Source: Petrosia ficiformis
Lineage: Eukaryota > Porifera > Demospongiae > Haplosclerida > Petrosiidae
Assembly: GCA_947044365.1 (NCBI GenBank)
Contig: OX345636.1
Coordinates: 23,221,466-23,285,465 of the forward strand
DNA length: 64,000 bases
Direction: 5' to 3'
Of this stretch, positions 1 through 12,726 are shown one piece after another. The first letter of the stretch is position 1, and the number at the start of each line of letters is the position of its first letter. The notes beneath the pieces were generated by a model that saw only the letters and a program-made list of their open reading frames with translations, was not told the DNA's origin and searched no databases. The position numbers and the translations under genes were made by a program.

Positions 1-351
1 TCACATGATTGAACATTAAATCCTGTATTACACACTTTTGCGAGCAATAAGTTAGTTATTACACGCTTTACTCACCTCTACTAACGAAGCAGCTCCAACA
101 ACAGTGGTAGTTTACCAGATTGTCAATAAATCACTTAGAACATACTTGACAGTGCATTGTGTGTTTCAATGTAGTACTTGGGCGGTCAATAAAGGTCTCT
201 TTACATAACGCACTCGCCTTTGACTCGTGCATTATGTAAACTCAACCTTTGTTGACCTGTCCTCGTGCTACATTAAAACACTTAATCACTATAAAGTGTG
301 TTCTAACTATATCTTAATTATTATTAAGATATCACTTATATGTCTTTCTAG
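1..351. other. No gene recognised (intron or upstream sequence)
   Basis: I see no convincing exon here. Because the next exon starts with a splice acceptor, this is probably intron of the endoglycoceramidase-like gene, whose 5' exons lie outside the window. Confidence 0.35.
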
Positions 352-3300
352 CTCCCACTCAAGAAATTTTCTTCCACTGGTTTTACAGAAGGTCCTGGTG
401 GATCACAATATCGTTCCAGGTTAATCATTATAACATGCATGCTATTAATATATAATGAGGTTTACTTATTCTGTCATTACTTGTATGTTCTTTACTGACA
501 GACAAGCCTTTTCATACCACATGTACTGTATTCTAATGGATAAAGAAGGACAGGTAACTGAACAAACTAGTAAAACAATAATTGAGTACCGTTCAACATG
601 TTTGTCAAAAATACTGAATCATTATGGAGAATATCAAAAATATCATGATTATTAATTATAGATCATTAATAATTATGTAATAGTTATACTAACACTCATA
701 TCTTTCAATCAATATTCTAAATATCCTATTTATCCATGTAAAGTAATAGTATGTTCCTATAGCCATCAAGTACTACTCTATGCGATTTACTGGACAAAGA
801 TATATTTGACATTCGTATTTCTGATCAGAAAAAACTAAACATTGCAGGATTCATGACAGAATGGTAAGAAATGTTAATTGTTTTGAGAATTCAGATATGG
901 TTTAAACATCACGTAAATTGATAATTATTACTCACAGAGTTCTGTAAAAGAGCTAGCAGTTAATGTATTGGTATGCTTGATCACAGGCATACATTTACAT
1001 GTTACTGCTTGACAGAACAGTATTAAAAATTATAGCTAAATTATTATAATATATAGTAAATTACGTGTATTATTAATTAAATTTATATTTAATTACTTCA
1101 GGGGTGCATATATTGATGCTGTACCAGGTTCAAAAGCTTGGAATGATGCAATAGATCTAATGGTTAGTCAAACGTACAGCAAATTTCATAATATTATAAT
1201 TATTTATAATTATTTTTGCATACAGGGAATTGCTGATGAACACTTACAGTCATGGTCATACTGGCAATTTAAAGGGTAAGTACATTGCGAAATGTACTAA
1301 TGATGCTAAACTAAGTTTTTGTTATAAATTTTATTTACAAAAATGAGTTATATTGTCATGGTATAGCTTCATTATTATAAAAACATTTTTGAAAATTTAT
1401 ATACTTGTACTTGACAGGATAGTTCATTAAAAATAAGAGTGTAACTCTAAATGACTACATAATGAACTAGAAGTAAAGCTTGGAAAACAATCATTCAGAG
1501 GCTCAAATATTATTGACAGAAACAATTACAGAAATTACAATATTATGTATAATTGTAATAATTATAAAAACTTAGTGATATAAATTATATATAATTATTA
1601 TTATAATTATATAATATATTATGTGTATTACAATTACTATAGTGTAAGAGGACGAATAAAAATAAGAACAATAACCTTCACGTGTAGAAACATTTTGTCC
1701 ACTTGAATTGTGGCATAAAATCAGATATAATGTCAAAGTCACCATTAGAACGCTTAAAGCCAAGTGGATCCAGGGCATTTAGATAATGTACATGTACACC
1801 ATTTGTTTTTAGGCTGCACTGACACCATCAGAGGAATTATTGGTCTTGTAGTCCCAGCAACAGGAATTAGTTAAATGAATTAGTTTATCCAAATATGCCT
1901 TTCTTGATGATGGATGGATGAATAAATGGATGGATGGATGCATGGATGGATGGAAGCATGGATGAACCTATGTATAGATGGATGGATGCCTGGATGCATA
2001 GATGGATGTTGGTGATTGGGTGAATGGTACTGAAAACTATTATGGATGAAGTTGACGGTTTTCGAATTATAGGTGGTTAAAGGTACCCTATTGAAAAATC
2101 CTAACTTCTATTTGATCTTTGCATAATTTAAAACCTTCTCGTATCTATCTTTTTCAAAGTCCTAATTTGTTAGTTTTCCAAATATTTTGGAAATGCACTG
2201 GCAGATACACAAAACGATTCCTTTGATTTGCTATAAAGGGCAAGGGAGGATATAATTATAATATTATTTTGATATAAAACAAACTGCATGGTCATTGACA
2301 AAATGCTATAATTATAACATACTTATATTTATAGTGCTGTTAATTCTATTTACGTAGATATGGTGATATTACTACTCAATCTAGTATTGGAGAAGGCTTG
2401 TACTTCAAAAATGGCTCACTGCAAGAAGATAAATTGAAAATACTTTCAAGAACGTATGCTCAGGTGAGCGTTATGCAAACATTGCAAACCATACCTTCTA
2501 TAAGTGAAAAGTTATAATGCTATTATGATCAATAAACAATTCATTGTTATCAATGTGGTGACCTGATGTCATTTACAGCACCACACTCCTCATGATTGTT
2601 ATAGTAGTGCTGTAAATTACATGCACAGTGCTAAATGACATTGTTAGGATAAGTGCTGTATAAGTGACATTATTAAAGACAATGCAGATCACAATTATTA
2701 AAATGTTAATGATTTTTGTTTTTGTTTATCACTATTATGAAGACGCATGTTAAGTGATGTACATTTAGGTAACATATCATAATTATATGAGAAATTGCAT
2801 TTGAAACAAAAGAAAATTAATATACATTTCTTCATTTGACACAAGCTAACAGTGCAATTATATTAACATATACAGGCAGTTGCTGGACGATATATTCAAC
2901 AAACATTTGATCCAATAACCTCAAATTTCACACTTGCTTTTGTGGCTGATACAAGTGTCAAATCTCCTACAGAAATATTTCTTAATGAGAAACTGTATTA
3001 TCCAAATGGATTCCATCTCAGGTTTGCATTACAATTATGTGTAGTGTAAGAATTGTAAAGGCATGTGGGATGCAATAGATTATACATGCATTGTATTGAC
3101 GGAAATATACATAAAGTCAGTAATTCTTTTAGCCCTCAATAAGAATTAATATAGCAAACAACACACTTGATTTTGTGTGACCCAAGATTAATGTTTACCA
3201 TCATAACAAGTTTGAGTAGATGAACAACTGTTGGCCTAGCTATATTTATTTCTCACTGAAAATTGCTTAATGCACAGTTATATTTCTACCTGTATATTAT

Positions 3301-3809
3301 TTATTCTTCAGCATTACTCCTAATGGCACTGCAACAGCAAAGATGTCAAAAAATCATATTGAAATTTCCTTTACTCATACCACAAGAGACAAACAAGTAT
3401 GTAAAATACTTTCAAATCATAATAATTATCATAATACACTTCAAAGTGTTACTATTTATTTTCAATTTTACTAAACATACTAACAACAATAAGAGGCCTT
3501 AATTCTAAACACTTCACAGTGGTTTGAATATACTTACTCTAGATTATATACTTATAAAATACAATGATCCAATTGTTGCTGTCACATGATACATGTATAA
3601 ATATAATTATTATATATTAATGTATAATGAATGACATAAAGGGAAATGACTTTACATGTGTTAGAATTATTATTTGTTTCACTTACTTAACACCACTTTC
3701 TAAAGAAAAGGTAATGTGGTTCATTCTTATATGCTGTTTACACAATTTTGGCATGAATTCTGATTTTCTTTAATTTCAGGAGGTTACTATTTCTATTTAC
3801 AAGAAATGA
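352..3809 (+). CDS. Endoglycoceramidase-like GH5 glycosidase, 3' exons (5' end outside window)
   Basis: Nine exons join in phase: 352-419, 502-553, 763-863, 1102-1162, 1226-1275, 2358-2463, 2876-3021, 3312-3396 and 3780-3809 (TGA). The product matches the C-terminal part of animal endoglycoceramidases, secreted or lysosomal enzymes that release whole glycans from glycosphingolipids. Diagnostic stretches are FTEGPGGSQY, AFSYHMYC, FMTEWG, SWSYWQFKG, YGDITTQ and LSRTYAQAVAG. The Glu in FMTEWG sits where the GH5 nucleophile is expected. The upstream Asn-Glu acid/base motif would lie in exons before the window. The last exons encode the beta-sandwich end of the family (FTHTTRDK, then EVTISIYKK). 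No stop or frameshift is visible, so the gene looks functional. The family match is by memory of its motifs; splice sites are predicted. Confidence 0.85.
1909..2030. repeat. GATG minisatellite
   Basis: An imperfect GATG/GATGGATG tandem array lies in the intron between the SWSYWQFKG and YGDITTQ exons of the endoglycoceramidase-like gene. Confidence 0.8.
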
Positions 3810-4289
3810 ATTTGACATTTGAATATGAAGAATAATGCCACTTCATTTGAACACTAGCAAAATTTGTATAATCGTTTGATAAATTGTATTTAATTTTAAT
3901 TATTTCTGCATGTGCTCACGATTATAATTATTATTTGCTATATACACTTACTTAATCTCACTGCACAAACAATTTTTCCTTGTCACGCCCATTTTTACAA
4001 GACCACAGTATGCATGTGAGCATATGTGCATAATTGTCTCATCCCCAGGGACCAGGCCAATGCACATATAATAATTATTAACCAGCAACAACTTTGGTCT
4101 GATTAATAATTATAATTAATAGGACATGGTTCTGAACCCCCTAGAACCCCCCTGTATACAGGCCTCAACACTATAAAAATTATTATTAAGTTTATGATGT
4201 TTATTTATGTATATATATCCAAATGTAAAAATATGAAAAGGTTTTATTTTTGTTTCAAATTCCAATACGTATTTCTGAATGGCTAAATG
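3810..4289. other. Intergenic, no gene seen
   Basis: AT-rich sequence between the endoglycoceramidase stop and the decayed receptor copy. I see no coding signal in it. Confidence 0.4.
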
Positions 4290-5520
4290 ATAATTTGTGG
4301 AGACCCTCATAATCTAATGTTATTGGTGTTGTTGAATCTTCACCTCTCAATAATAAATTATAGTATACACAAGCTGATCATCAGTTTGAAATATGGGATC
4401 TGGTCTGGTGTAATCATTCGTTTTCCTGTTATGAGAAATTGTTCCAGTGTATACTATAGTACTTGGATCATGATGCAGGCACCAGATACCCTCAATAAAT
4501 CTATCACTATCTTCACTACTCTCAATATCAGGGAAGTCTTGAGATGTAATCATATAGTAGTGTAGTAATATCAGTTTAAGATTCTCAGTCCACAATATAC
4601 AACTATAATAATATAATATTAAGAATATAATACATACCAACTTCATAATGTTAGTGTGAGATCAGTGGGTGTATATATCAGAAACTGTATAATCAATCAT
4701 CTATGAAAGAACCAGACAATTCACACTAATTTATATAATCTGAGTGTACCATCATAAAATGAATTGATATTCAACTTTGATTTATAAATGCATAAATATA
4801 GCTGTACAATGTATATAGTCAAGTTATTAATGCTTGTGAATTGTCCCAAAGAATGGAAATGTAATGCAAGTGTAGTGTATATATATGTATTATATGTTTA
4901 GGTTTTCATGAATAGTTAATTATTATCCTTTCACTAACCAGTTACAGTTAATGATGCACTATCCTCAGTAGCAGTGACACCATACATTTAGAGACAGTAC
5001 ACTGATAGTTACTTTCCTCTCTCATCCTTACTGTCATTGTCACCAGTGTAGCAGTTCCATCATTCACTACCTCACGAGACAAGTCATCACTTGTTTCATC
5101 AATACTAAATGAGTTTGGTCCAGTACATGTGACATCAGCAGGAGGTCCATTTGTGACAATGAAGCTCAGATTGAATACTGGAGGGATCAACATATCTTGG
5201 TGTGGAGATCAGGGATAATGACATGTTTCCTGCTTCAGGACCAGCTATAAAATAAAGTTATATATTATATACTATTACTACACAACTAATCATTAACTCA
5301 CTGTTATCATTGTATGTACTGGTATTATACACTCCTACTACTAGTGTTCTACAATCAATGGTGTTGTTGAGTCTGTATTGCTAGCAGATGTGAACTGATC
5401 ATCAGTCTGAAATATGGGGTCTGGTCTAGTGTAATCATTGTTTTCCTGTTATGAGAAAATGTTCCAGTGTATACTATAACTTTAGTGCCATTAGGATAGT
5501 GAAAGGCATAAACGTTTGAC
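4290..5520 (-). pseudogene. Decayed, rearranged copy of the Ig/FN3 receptor 5' half
   Basis: On the minus strand this matches the first domains of the receptor gene at 7588-12246. 5330-5520 resembles the first Ig-like exon (TGPDPIF-type segment). 4948-5245 is the second Ig domain (NGPPADVTCTGPNSFSIDET, then SNYQCTV) but loses the frame at its end. 4648-4694 is the first ~45 bases of the FN3 exon. Directly abutting that, 4290-4646 is another first-Ig copy (MITSQDFPDIES, GIWCLHH). The domain order is Ig1, Ig2, FN3 start, Ig1, which is scrambled relative to the intact gene. Frameshifts and missing exons argue against function. It is a third copy of the receptor family, opposite in strand to the nearest intact copy. 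Confidence 0.75.
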
Positions 5521-5589
5521 ATATTAATGAAACAATCATGACATCTGATATACGCAAAAGTTTATGAAGTTTATTTATTATTTCATGTT

Positions 5590-6455
5590 AACTCTTCTGT
5601 TTTCATAGCTATGGTTGAAGGTTTTCAAGCCACTCATATTAGTGATACTACAGTTAGAGTAACATGACAACAAATTGTATTTGATGCTGTAGACAGATAT
5701 ACAGTATATTATTATAGTACTAGTGAAGTGAAAAGACAGGTTGATTCAGGATCAAAGAACTTCCCAGCTAATGTTTCAGAGGGAGTAATAGATGGACTAG
5801 ACCCAATATTAATGACACTTGTTCTTTAAATCATGCATCAATTATCTAGTAAATCTCATATCAACATGATACATCTAATTACAATTATTTGAATTTTTAT
5901 ATACAACACAAACAACCAGTGTGGATTCCAGTATTGGTCTTATAATAGGCATATCACTGTTGAATTGTATATTATGTATAGTAGTAATATGTGTGACTGT
6001 TATTATTATTATATTGATATATAAAAAGAGAATAAGAAAATCAAATCATTATGACTTGAGGTAGTACATTACATTCTCTCAATTATTAAAATTAATCATC
6101 ATCATATAATTATTATAGTTCTTAGACAAAGAAGAGTACAGCCTATGGAGTAGTTATACATAACAAGAAATCGTAATATATACATAATAAACATTGTAAT
6201 TATAATCATTATATTATAATTTATAATAGTGATGATGATATTGAAATGAAGATTAGTGAAGCATATGGAATGTTTGATCAGAAGTCAGTCACTTGAGTCA
6301 TCTCAGTAAGTAACAAACAAACCATTCAATAACAATATTGTTTGTACTAATTCAACAGTACATATGAAGAGATCAATATTATCTACGACACACCAGTCAG
6401 TACAACAGAAAACAACATCATGTGATGAGAATACTTATGAAACAGTGCAAAATTG
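5590..6455 (+). pseudogene. Receptor 3' end (FN3-like, TM, tyrosine tail), broken
   Basis: 5590-5830 encodes an FN3-like piece (GFQATHISDTTVRVT, then a TGA). 5920-6060 encodes a transmembrane helix (SIGLIIGISLLNCIL followed by an Ile/Val-rich run) and a basic stop-transfer segment (YKKRIRKS). Tail exons follow: KKSTAYGVVI, DIEMKISEAYGMFDQK and TYEEINIIYDTPV. In-frame stops interrupt the tail at several points. The right arm keeps a cleaner copy of the same tail (20551-20983, minus). The tail carries YEEI, the classic Src-family SH2-binding sequence, plus further tyrosines. This is the end of a second receptor gene lying just upstream of the intact one. Confidence 0.65.
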
Positions 6456-6639
6456 ACGTGAAGTATTTTGACTGTTATGAAAACACAATAATTATGAAAC
6501 TGATGTTTATATATGTATATATTAACACATAGTAAGTATAATAGTATATAATATCAGTGTGAATAGACAGTATTAAAATTACTTTCTGTTTTCAATATCA
6601 TTTGTAATAATTAATATTATAACAATACATTATCAAATG

Positions 6640-6985
6640 AACATGTTTTTTCATAAGTGTTTGTGTTTGTCTCTCAAGATTCCTAAGACCAGTAGTAACA
6701 AAGGTAAGATCAGGTGTAGCTGGATTCATTGTCTGGAGTTCAACCAGGTATCAACCAACATTATCCAATATATTTGTAATGAATGGTGGCCTAATAGAAA
6801 GAAATGGAATACTATCATATAGTGAGGTTTATGGGAGACTAACTTCTCATAAAAAAAGGACTATTAGTATATGAGGTAAGGAAAGCAAGAACTAAAAGAG
6901 GATGACCAGTAGATTGCCAAATGTCTTCTATAAATAATGAATAGATGGATAGATTAGTACGTATATGTACATGTTACAATGGTGA
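6640..6985 (+). other. Conserved block of unknown nature, present in both arms
   Basis: This block is repeated at about 20040-20340 on the other arm. Short open stretches (for example GKIRCSWIHCLEFNQVS, NEWWPNRKKWNT) are shared, but stops and indels interrupt every frame. The exon-like look and the downstream OXCT1 fragment suggest a dead gene piece. I do not recognise the family. Confidence 0.35.
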
Positions 6986-6990
6986 TATAG

Positions 6991-7319
6991 GTTAAGACGG
7001 TAAAGGGAATGGATCTATGGATCTGGGAACTAGTAAAGGAACAAAGAAAGTGATTACCATGGAACATACAGCTAAGGTATTATTATTATATGATCAGTGA
7101 TATATTATTTGTTATTATAGGATGGTAGTTATAAGATATTAGATGAATGTAGTCGACCATTAACAGGAAAGAACTGTGTGGATTGTATGATTATTGAAAT
7201 TGTATGTGTACATAAGTATAAACAGACATGTGATTAGAGAAGGGTCTGATGCTCGTTGAATTTTCAAAAGGGGTCACTATAGATGATATAAAACAAGTAA
7301 CAGGTTGTTCATTTGAAGT
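6991..7319 (+). pseudogene. OXCT1 (SCOT)-like C-terminal fragment, left copy
   Basis: Three exon-like blocks (6991-7076, 7121-7201, about 7237-7319) match the C-terminus of succinyl-CoA:3-ketoacid CoA transferase, the mitochondrial ketone-body enzyme. The motifs are MDLGTSKGTKKVITMEHTAK, SRPLTGKNCVDC and KGVTIDDIKQVTGCSFE. The expected glycine-rich VKGMGG segment has lost bases, shifting the frame. The beginning of the last block (the FNIDK part kept in the right copy) is missing. No N-terminal exons are seen. It is therefore a dead fragment carried along by the receptor duplication. Confidence 0.75.
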
Positions 7320-7587
7320 GAGTTATTATAAACATTTACAGTTTATATGATAGGGTGTGTGTGTGTGTTATGAATTTTCTTTTAACATCATCACTGAGTG
7401 AAATTGACTTATAAGGTATTATTATATTCACAAACATTAATTTATAATATGATTGTATATTTTGTGTAGTATAATCATTATTAATTTAGTTATAATAGTC
7501 GTAATTGAGTTGGTTTGATTATTGATTGAAGGATTATTACTGTTATTATAGTAAAGGACTATCACTGTTAATCATATCTTGTTCAAG

Positions 7588-10500
7588 ATGAATATGTCAT
7601 CAGTACTGTATATAATAGTACTAGTAGTATGTTCATTATCAGAAATACAAGGTAGACCCATACCACCAGAAGGAGGTGAATATATTATCAAGTTGTCATG
7701 TATTATATTCTCAATACTATATTATTATAGTTGTATATTTGTGGGCTGAGTATCTTGAACTAGTATTACCAGACTACTATATGATTACATCTCAAGACTT
7801 CCCTGATATTGAGAGTGATGATGATGATGATGAATATCCTGAGGGTATTTGGTGTATGCATCATATTAGACGAACTTATGGAACCTTTTACTATCCTGAT
7901 GGTACTGAAGTTGTAGTATGGACTGGAACATTTAGTAGTGATAGGACAACAAATGATTACACTGGACCAGACCCAATATTTCAGGCTGAACAGCTCGTAT
8001 ATACTATATTATTGAGAGATGAAGATTCAACAACACCAATAACATTATGAGGGTCTGTACAAATGTATCATTGATGATAGAACACTAGTAGTAGGAGTGT
8101 ATGATAACAGTACATACAATGCTAACAGTGAGTTAATGATGAGTTGTGTAGTAATAGTATATAATATAACACTTCATTTCATAGCTGGTCCTAAAGCAGG
8201 AGACATGTCATTATCCCTGATCTCCACACCAAGATATGTTGATCCTCCAGTATTTAACCTGAACTTCACTGTCACAAACGGACCTCCTACTGATGTCACA
8301 TGTACAGGACCAAACTCATTTAGTATTGATGAAACAAGTGATGACTTGTCTCGTAAGGTAGTGAATGATGGAACTGCTACACTGGTGACAGTGACAGTGA
8401 GGATGGGAGAGGAAGGTAACTATCAGTGTACTGTCTCTAATGCCAGAGTAGAGGATGGTACTATTAATGGTGTCACTGCTACTGAAGATAGTTCATCATT
8501 TACTGTAACAGGTTAGTGAAACACTATTATATATGTTAGCAACTGACAGATTTGGAATATCAGACATATGTTGTCTACATAGATAAGTGGTTTGGAGATA
8601 ATTAAAAAAGACCATTAATTGATTTAAGTCAGTATAATTATCTCATTAATATCACTCCAAAAATAAAATTGATAATGCATGGTTTGTATACTGTTACAAG
8701 AATGCAAATTAAAATTTAATTAACATGTATGTGTGTGTTTTTCTGTTTCTTGTTTATTTATGTATTTAACACATGTCATGTAGTATTATTCTTGTACCTT
8801 TGTCTCTTAACAGTGTTGTATAAGTATACAAAGGTTAGCTTTATTTCATTAAGTGATAAGAATAGAGTTGTTAGTTATTCAACTGATTATTATTAAAATA
8901 TTGGGTTCAAGTCAAACCAAAGTCTATTACACTTGTACTAATATTTATAATTATCATATTTAATATCTCATATTAGATGTACAATGGAGGTTTGAAAACA
9001 CATAATCACTTAATTAAAGTATTTATTATGCTTTTTTGTACATCTAATTAGACAAGATAATACTCGATTACAAGTCATCATACAGACATAACAACATGTA
9101 TGACTATTTATATTTAGTGTACTAAACAATACATATTTGTAGTACGTGATACACTTGTATTACATTTCTATTCTTGAAGATAATTAAACTCATTTATAAT
9201 AAAGCTAGAGAAAGTTATTAAATGTCTCATTATTGACATACATGTGTTTTGAAGGTGTTTATATACATTGGTACAGAGCAAAGTTGATTATAAATACATT
9301 TTATAACAAAACACTTGATCATCATTATTTTAATTACACAGTTTCTGATACACCCACTGATCTCACACTAACAAGACTGGGTACAGGTCTGCTTCATGTA
9401 CAACTCTCCTGGACAGGATCATCACCTAGATATGAGGCTTTTTATTTTCTCAGTGGTAGTGATGATATTCAGAGTTTAGTAAACACCACTGATACAACAT
9501 ATAATGTGACATCAGGACTCACTCAGGATGAAACATATGATTTCTTTGTGATATCATATGGTAATGATGATACTCCTGTACTACCCAGTGTTGATAGTAG
9601 TATTGAGAGTGTTACATTAAGTAAGTGATAGATAACATCTAGTGCATTATAAGCATTATAATACTGATTACCTTCAGCACTACCATCAGTGAGTGACCTC
9701 ACAGCTACTTCTACTAGTAACACTATTACTCTGACATGGACTGAACCAGATCCAATCCCTTCTAATGGTTACAGTATAACACGTCAGTGTCGTAGACTAT
9801 GTGAGGTATCATTTAATAGTTTTATGCAAAAGACCTCTAGTTCATCACCACTTGTGTTCAGTGGTATTAATCCTGGTAGTTACTGTACTATACCATCATT
9901 CACTGGAAGATTTGGTATTGAGTCCATTGAATTTGGTAGTGGTAATATCGTTACCACTCTCTCTGCTGGTGAGTTGAAAAATGATATTATGAAGATAAAG
10001 AATGGTATCAGGTTGAATAATTTGTGTGGGTGCTCGTTCAAGTTTTAATTGAAATTTAATGTGTGGTGGGCACTCTTTTTCTCAGCTTTAAAGCTCTAAT
10101 GATTTAACTTTTTTTTGAGATAGGATGAGATATCAAAATTGAGTTTATAAAATTTGTGAAATGTGTTTGAACTTTGAGTACAGCATTACCAGTGTTTTTA
10201 CATTTTATGCTGAAAACATAGTTTTACAACAATGATTGAACATTGTTGACCAAACGTCCTGTACCACTGATGCACTCCTTCACCCTTAATGTTTATCCTG
10301 GGGGAAACACTAACAATACACTGGTGGGACAGGACAACACTCACATTTTCAGTAATTGTGTGGGACAGACTATGGGCTTAGTACAAAATAAGTAAAAGTT
10401 TATATGACTGTTTTATGAATAACCATCTCCTGTAGTATGACTTGTGTACTCCATTTTGATATATTTTTCTCAGAATCTACCTCTTTTCCAGAGAACATTG

Positions 10501-12246
10501 TTTTCTCATCAGTTGCGGCTAGGTCCATGATTGTGTCATGGGATGAAGTACCTTGTTCTGGACAGAATGGACCCATCACTGGATACTTACTCTACTACAC
10601 AAACACAACATTCACTGACACTATCAACATTATTAGAGGAGAGAACAGAGCATACACTCTCACTGAACTGAGACCATATACTAACTACACTGTGACAGTA
10701 GCAGCATACAATGATGGTGGAACTGGACCACAAAGTGATAATAGAACACAACAGACAGAACAAGCTGGTCAGTTAGTATATTCATTACTAGTTCATGTTT
10801 CATATGATGTTTGTATCTCTCAGAACCTACTTCTTCTCCAGAGAACATAACCTTCTCATCAGTGGAGGCTAGGTCTTTGATTGTCTCATGGGATGAAGTA
10901 CCTCATTCTGGACAGAATGGACCAATGACTGGATACTTACTCTACTACACAAACACAACATTCTCTGACACTATCAACATCACCGGAGGAGAGAACAGAG
11001 CATACACTCTCACTCAACTGAGACCATATACCAACTACACTGTGATAGTATCAGCATACAATGATGGTGGAACTGGACCAACAAGTGATAATCGAATACA
11101 ACAGACAGAACAAGCAGGTCAGTTAGTGTATTCATTACTAGTTCATGTTTCATATGATGTGTGTGTCTCTCAGAACCTGGTGTGGTGTCAAACCTAATGT
11201 CAAGTGGATCAGATGTAGATCAGATCAGTATCACATGGAATGAACCCTCCATTCTTAATGGTATCATCATCATGTATGATATACGTTATAGAGAGTCTAA
11301 CAACAGTGATTCATTTGTAATCTTTGTAAATGGTATAACAGACACACAATATATCATATCAGGATTAACAAGTTTCATAAGTTATACAATTGGTGTAAGA
11401 GCATACACTATTGCTGGTCCAGGAGAATGGATGAAGATACAAGCCTCAACTCTGTTACCAGGTATATCCAGTGTATATAGAACTATTATTAATAAATTAT
11501 GTTATTATAATACAGGAATAGAAGATCTAATAGTTGAGATATTAGAAGATATAGTAATCATTAACTGGACACCTCTCAACTACACTGAACTCACAAGTTA
11601 TGTACTGGAATACAAAAAAACTAATGAACAGACATTTCAAACTATTATATTCCCAGTATCAATAGTCGCTACAGGATCACCTAGACTACAACATGATATT
11701 GAGCATGTGTTTCAAGTGTATGGCGTCTTCACGATTAATAATGTGGAATATGAGAGTGAGAGATCACCTCCAGTTACTGTAATGATTACAATGGATATTT
11801 CAACTACTAGTTCAACTCCATCACTCATCTCTTCATCAAATGATTCACAGACTGGATGTACTGGTCTAGTAGCTGGTGTATCAGTGTTGAGTATTATTGT
11901 TATTATATCATTTGTTGTTAATATAGTTATTACTGTAATACTCTTCAGAATATTGATCAAGAAACCCAAGGAAAAAGAAAGGTTTTCTATAGACATTAGT
12001 AATTAGTATGAATTATATCCTCTTGTTTTTAGATCCACAGTTAAATCTTCTGGTGATGTTGTTGTTTATGAAACAATAGAAGATTCAAAGTTAGTCACAA
12101 GTTAATGAAATCAATATGTTATGACATGTATACAATATAGGAAGGATATTGAAATGAAAGAGTGTCAGGCATATGAACATGTTGATATATCTCCACAACA
12201 AGAAGAACAACAAGATGATGTTTATGAAGTTGTGTATGAACAATAA
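7588..12246 (+). CDS. Ig/FN3 transmembrane receptor with ITIM-like tail, left copy
   Basis: Eleven predicted exons: 7588-7675, 7731-8127, 8185-8511, 9342-9620, 9678-9968, 10474-10767, 10824-11117, 11174-11461, 11516-11981, 12033-12089 and 12141-12246 (TAA). Order of parts: signal peptide (MNMSSVLYIIVLVVCSLSEI), Ig-like domain 1 (GIWCMHH to GLYKC), Ig-like domain 2 (DVTCTGP to GNYQCTV), five FN3 domains, a sixth juxtamembrane FN3-like domain, and a TM helix (LVAGVSVLSIIVIISFVVNI plus more). The cytosolic tail has tyrosines in VVYETI, AYEHV, VYEVV and VYEQ. VVYETI fits the ITIM consensus. Many N-x-S/T sites fit a surface protein. Exon phases agree except within 7731-8127, where the frame shifts by one near 8048; a 55-base intron 7998-8052 would repair it, but its acceptor is weak. 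A role in adhesion or recognition is inferred. Confidence 0.8.
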
Positions 12247-12726
12247 GTATATGTGATAACATGTACTATTCATTTAGTCAGTATATATACATCATAATGA
12301 TAAGTTGTGTTAGTATATTCTGATAATATAACTAAACAGTACTATAGTGACATTAGTTTATATTTCTAGTTTGTGTTATTTATGTCAGATTTCTTCTGTT
12401 ATTTTTTGATAATGTAAAATGTTTAAATAAATTGAATAGTAAATTAGTAATAGTATAATTATACATATCGTAAGTTTTGTATGTTCAGCGCATTCATGTC
12501 ATCTACATGAGAAGTCTTTAAAAGAAATTATTATACACAATGAAAGAGTCCTGATATACTGTAAATCATGGACTCATTTCCACAAGTGTAGAAAAACAAA
12601 AGTACCTCTATGAAATGAATTATCTACTCTTATAGTCTTAATGTAATTATTATAAGTATAATTATTATTGAGCTGCTGTGATGGATGTTCTCTCTTCCCC
12701 TGTTGAAATCAACTCCTCTTTTTTCA

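Larger units (their letters stand above)
6023..12726 (+). repeat. Left arm of large inverted duplication
   Basis: The sequence from about 6023 to 12726 reads again, reverse-complemented, at 13191-20983. The arms share two receptor genes or fragments, the OXCT1-like fragment and the non-coding stretches between them. Identity is near-perfect toward the centre: a 281-residue stretch differs by one residue. It falls toward the outer ends, where one copy carries indels the other lacks. The left arm is about 1.1 kb shorter, mainly because it has two FN3 exons against five. Confidence 0.9.

Noticed and set aside
1572..1778. 68-codon ORF in endoglycoceramidase intron
   Set aside because: Made of AT-rich codons opposite an intron; no motif, no splice support.
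12091..12273. Hydrophobic ORF opposite the receptor tail
   Set aside because: Antisense of the Glu/Asp/Tyr tail exon; hydrophobicity is a by-product of the complementary codons.
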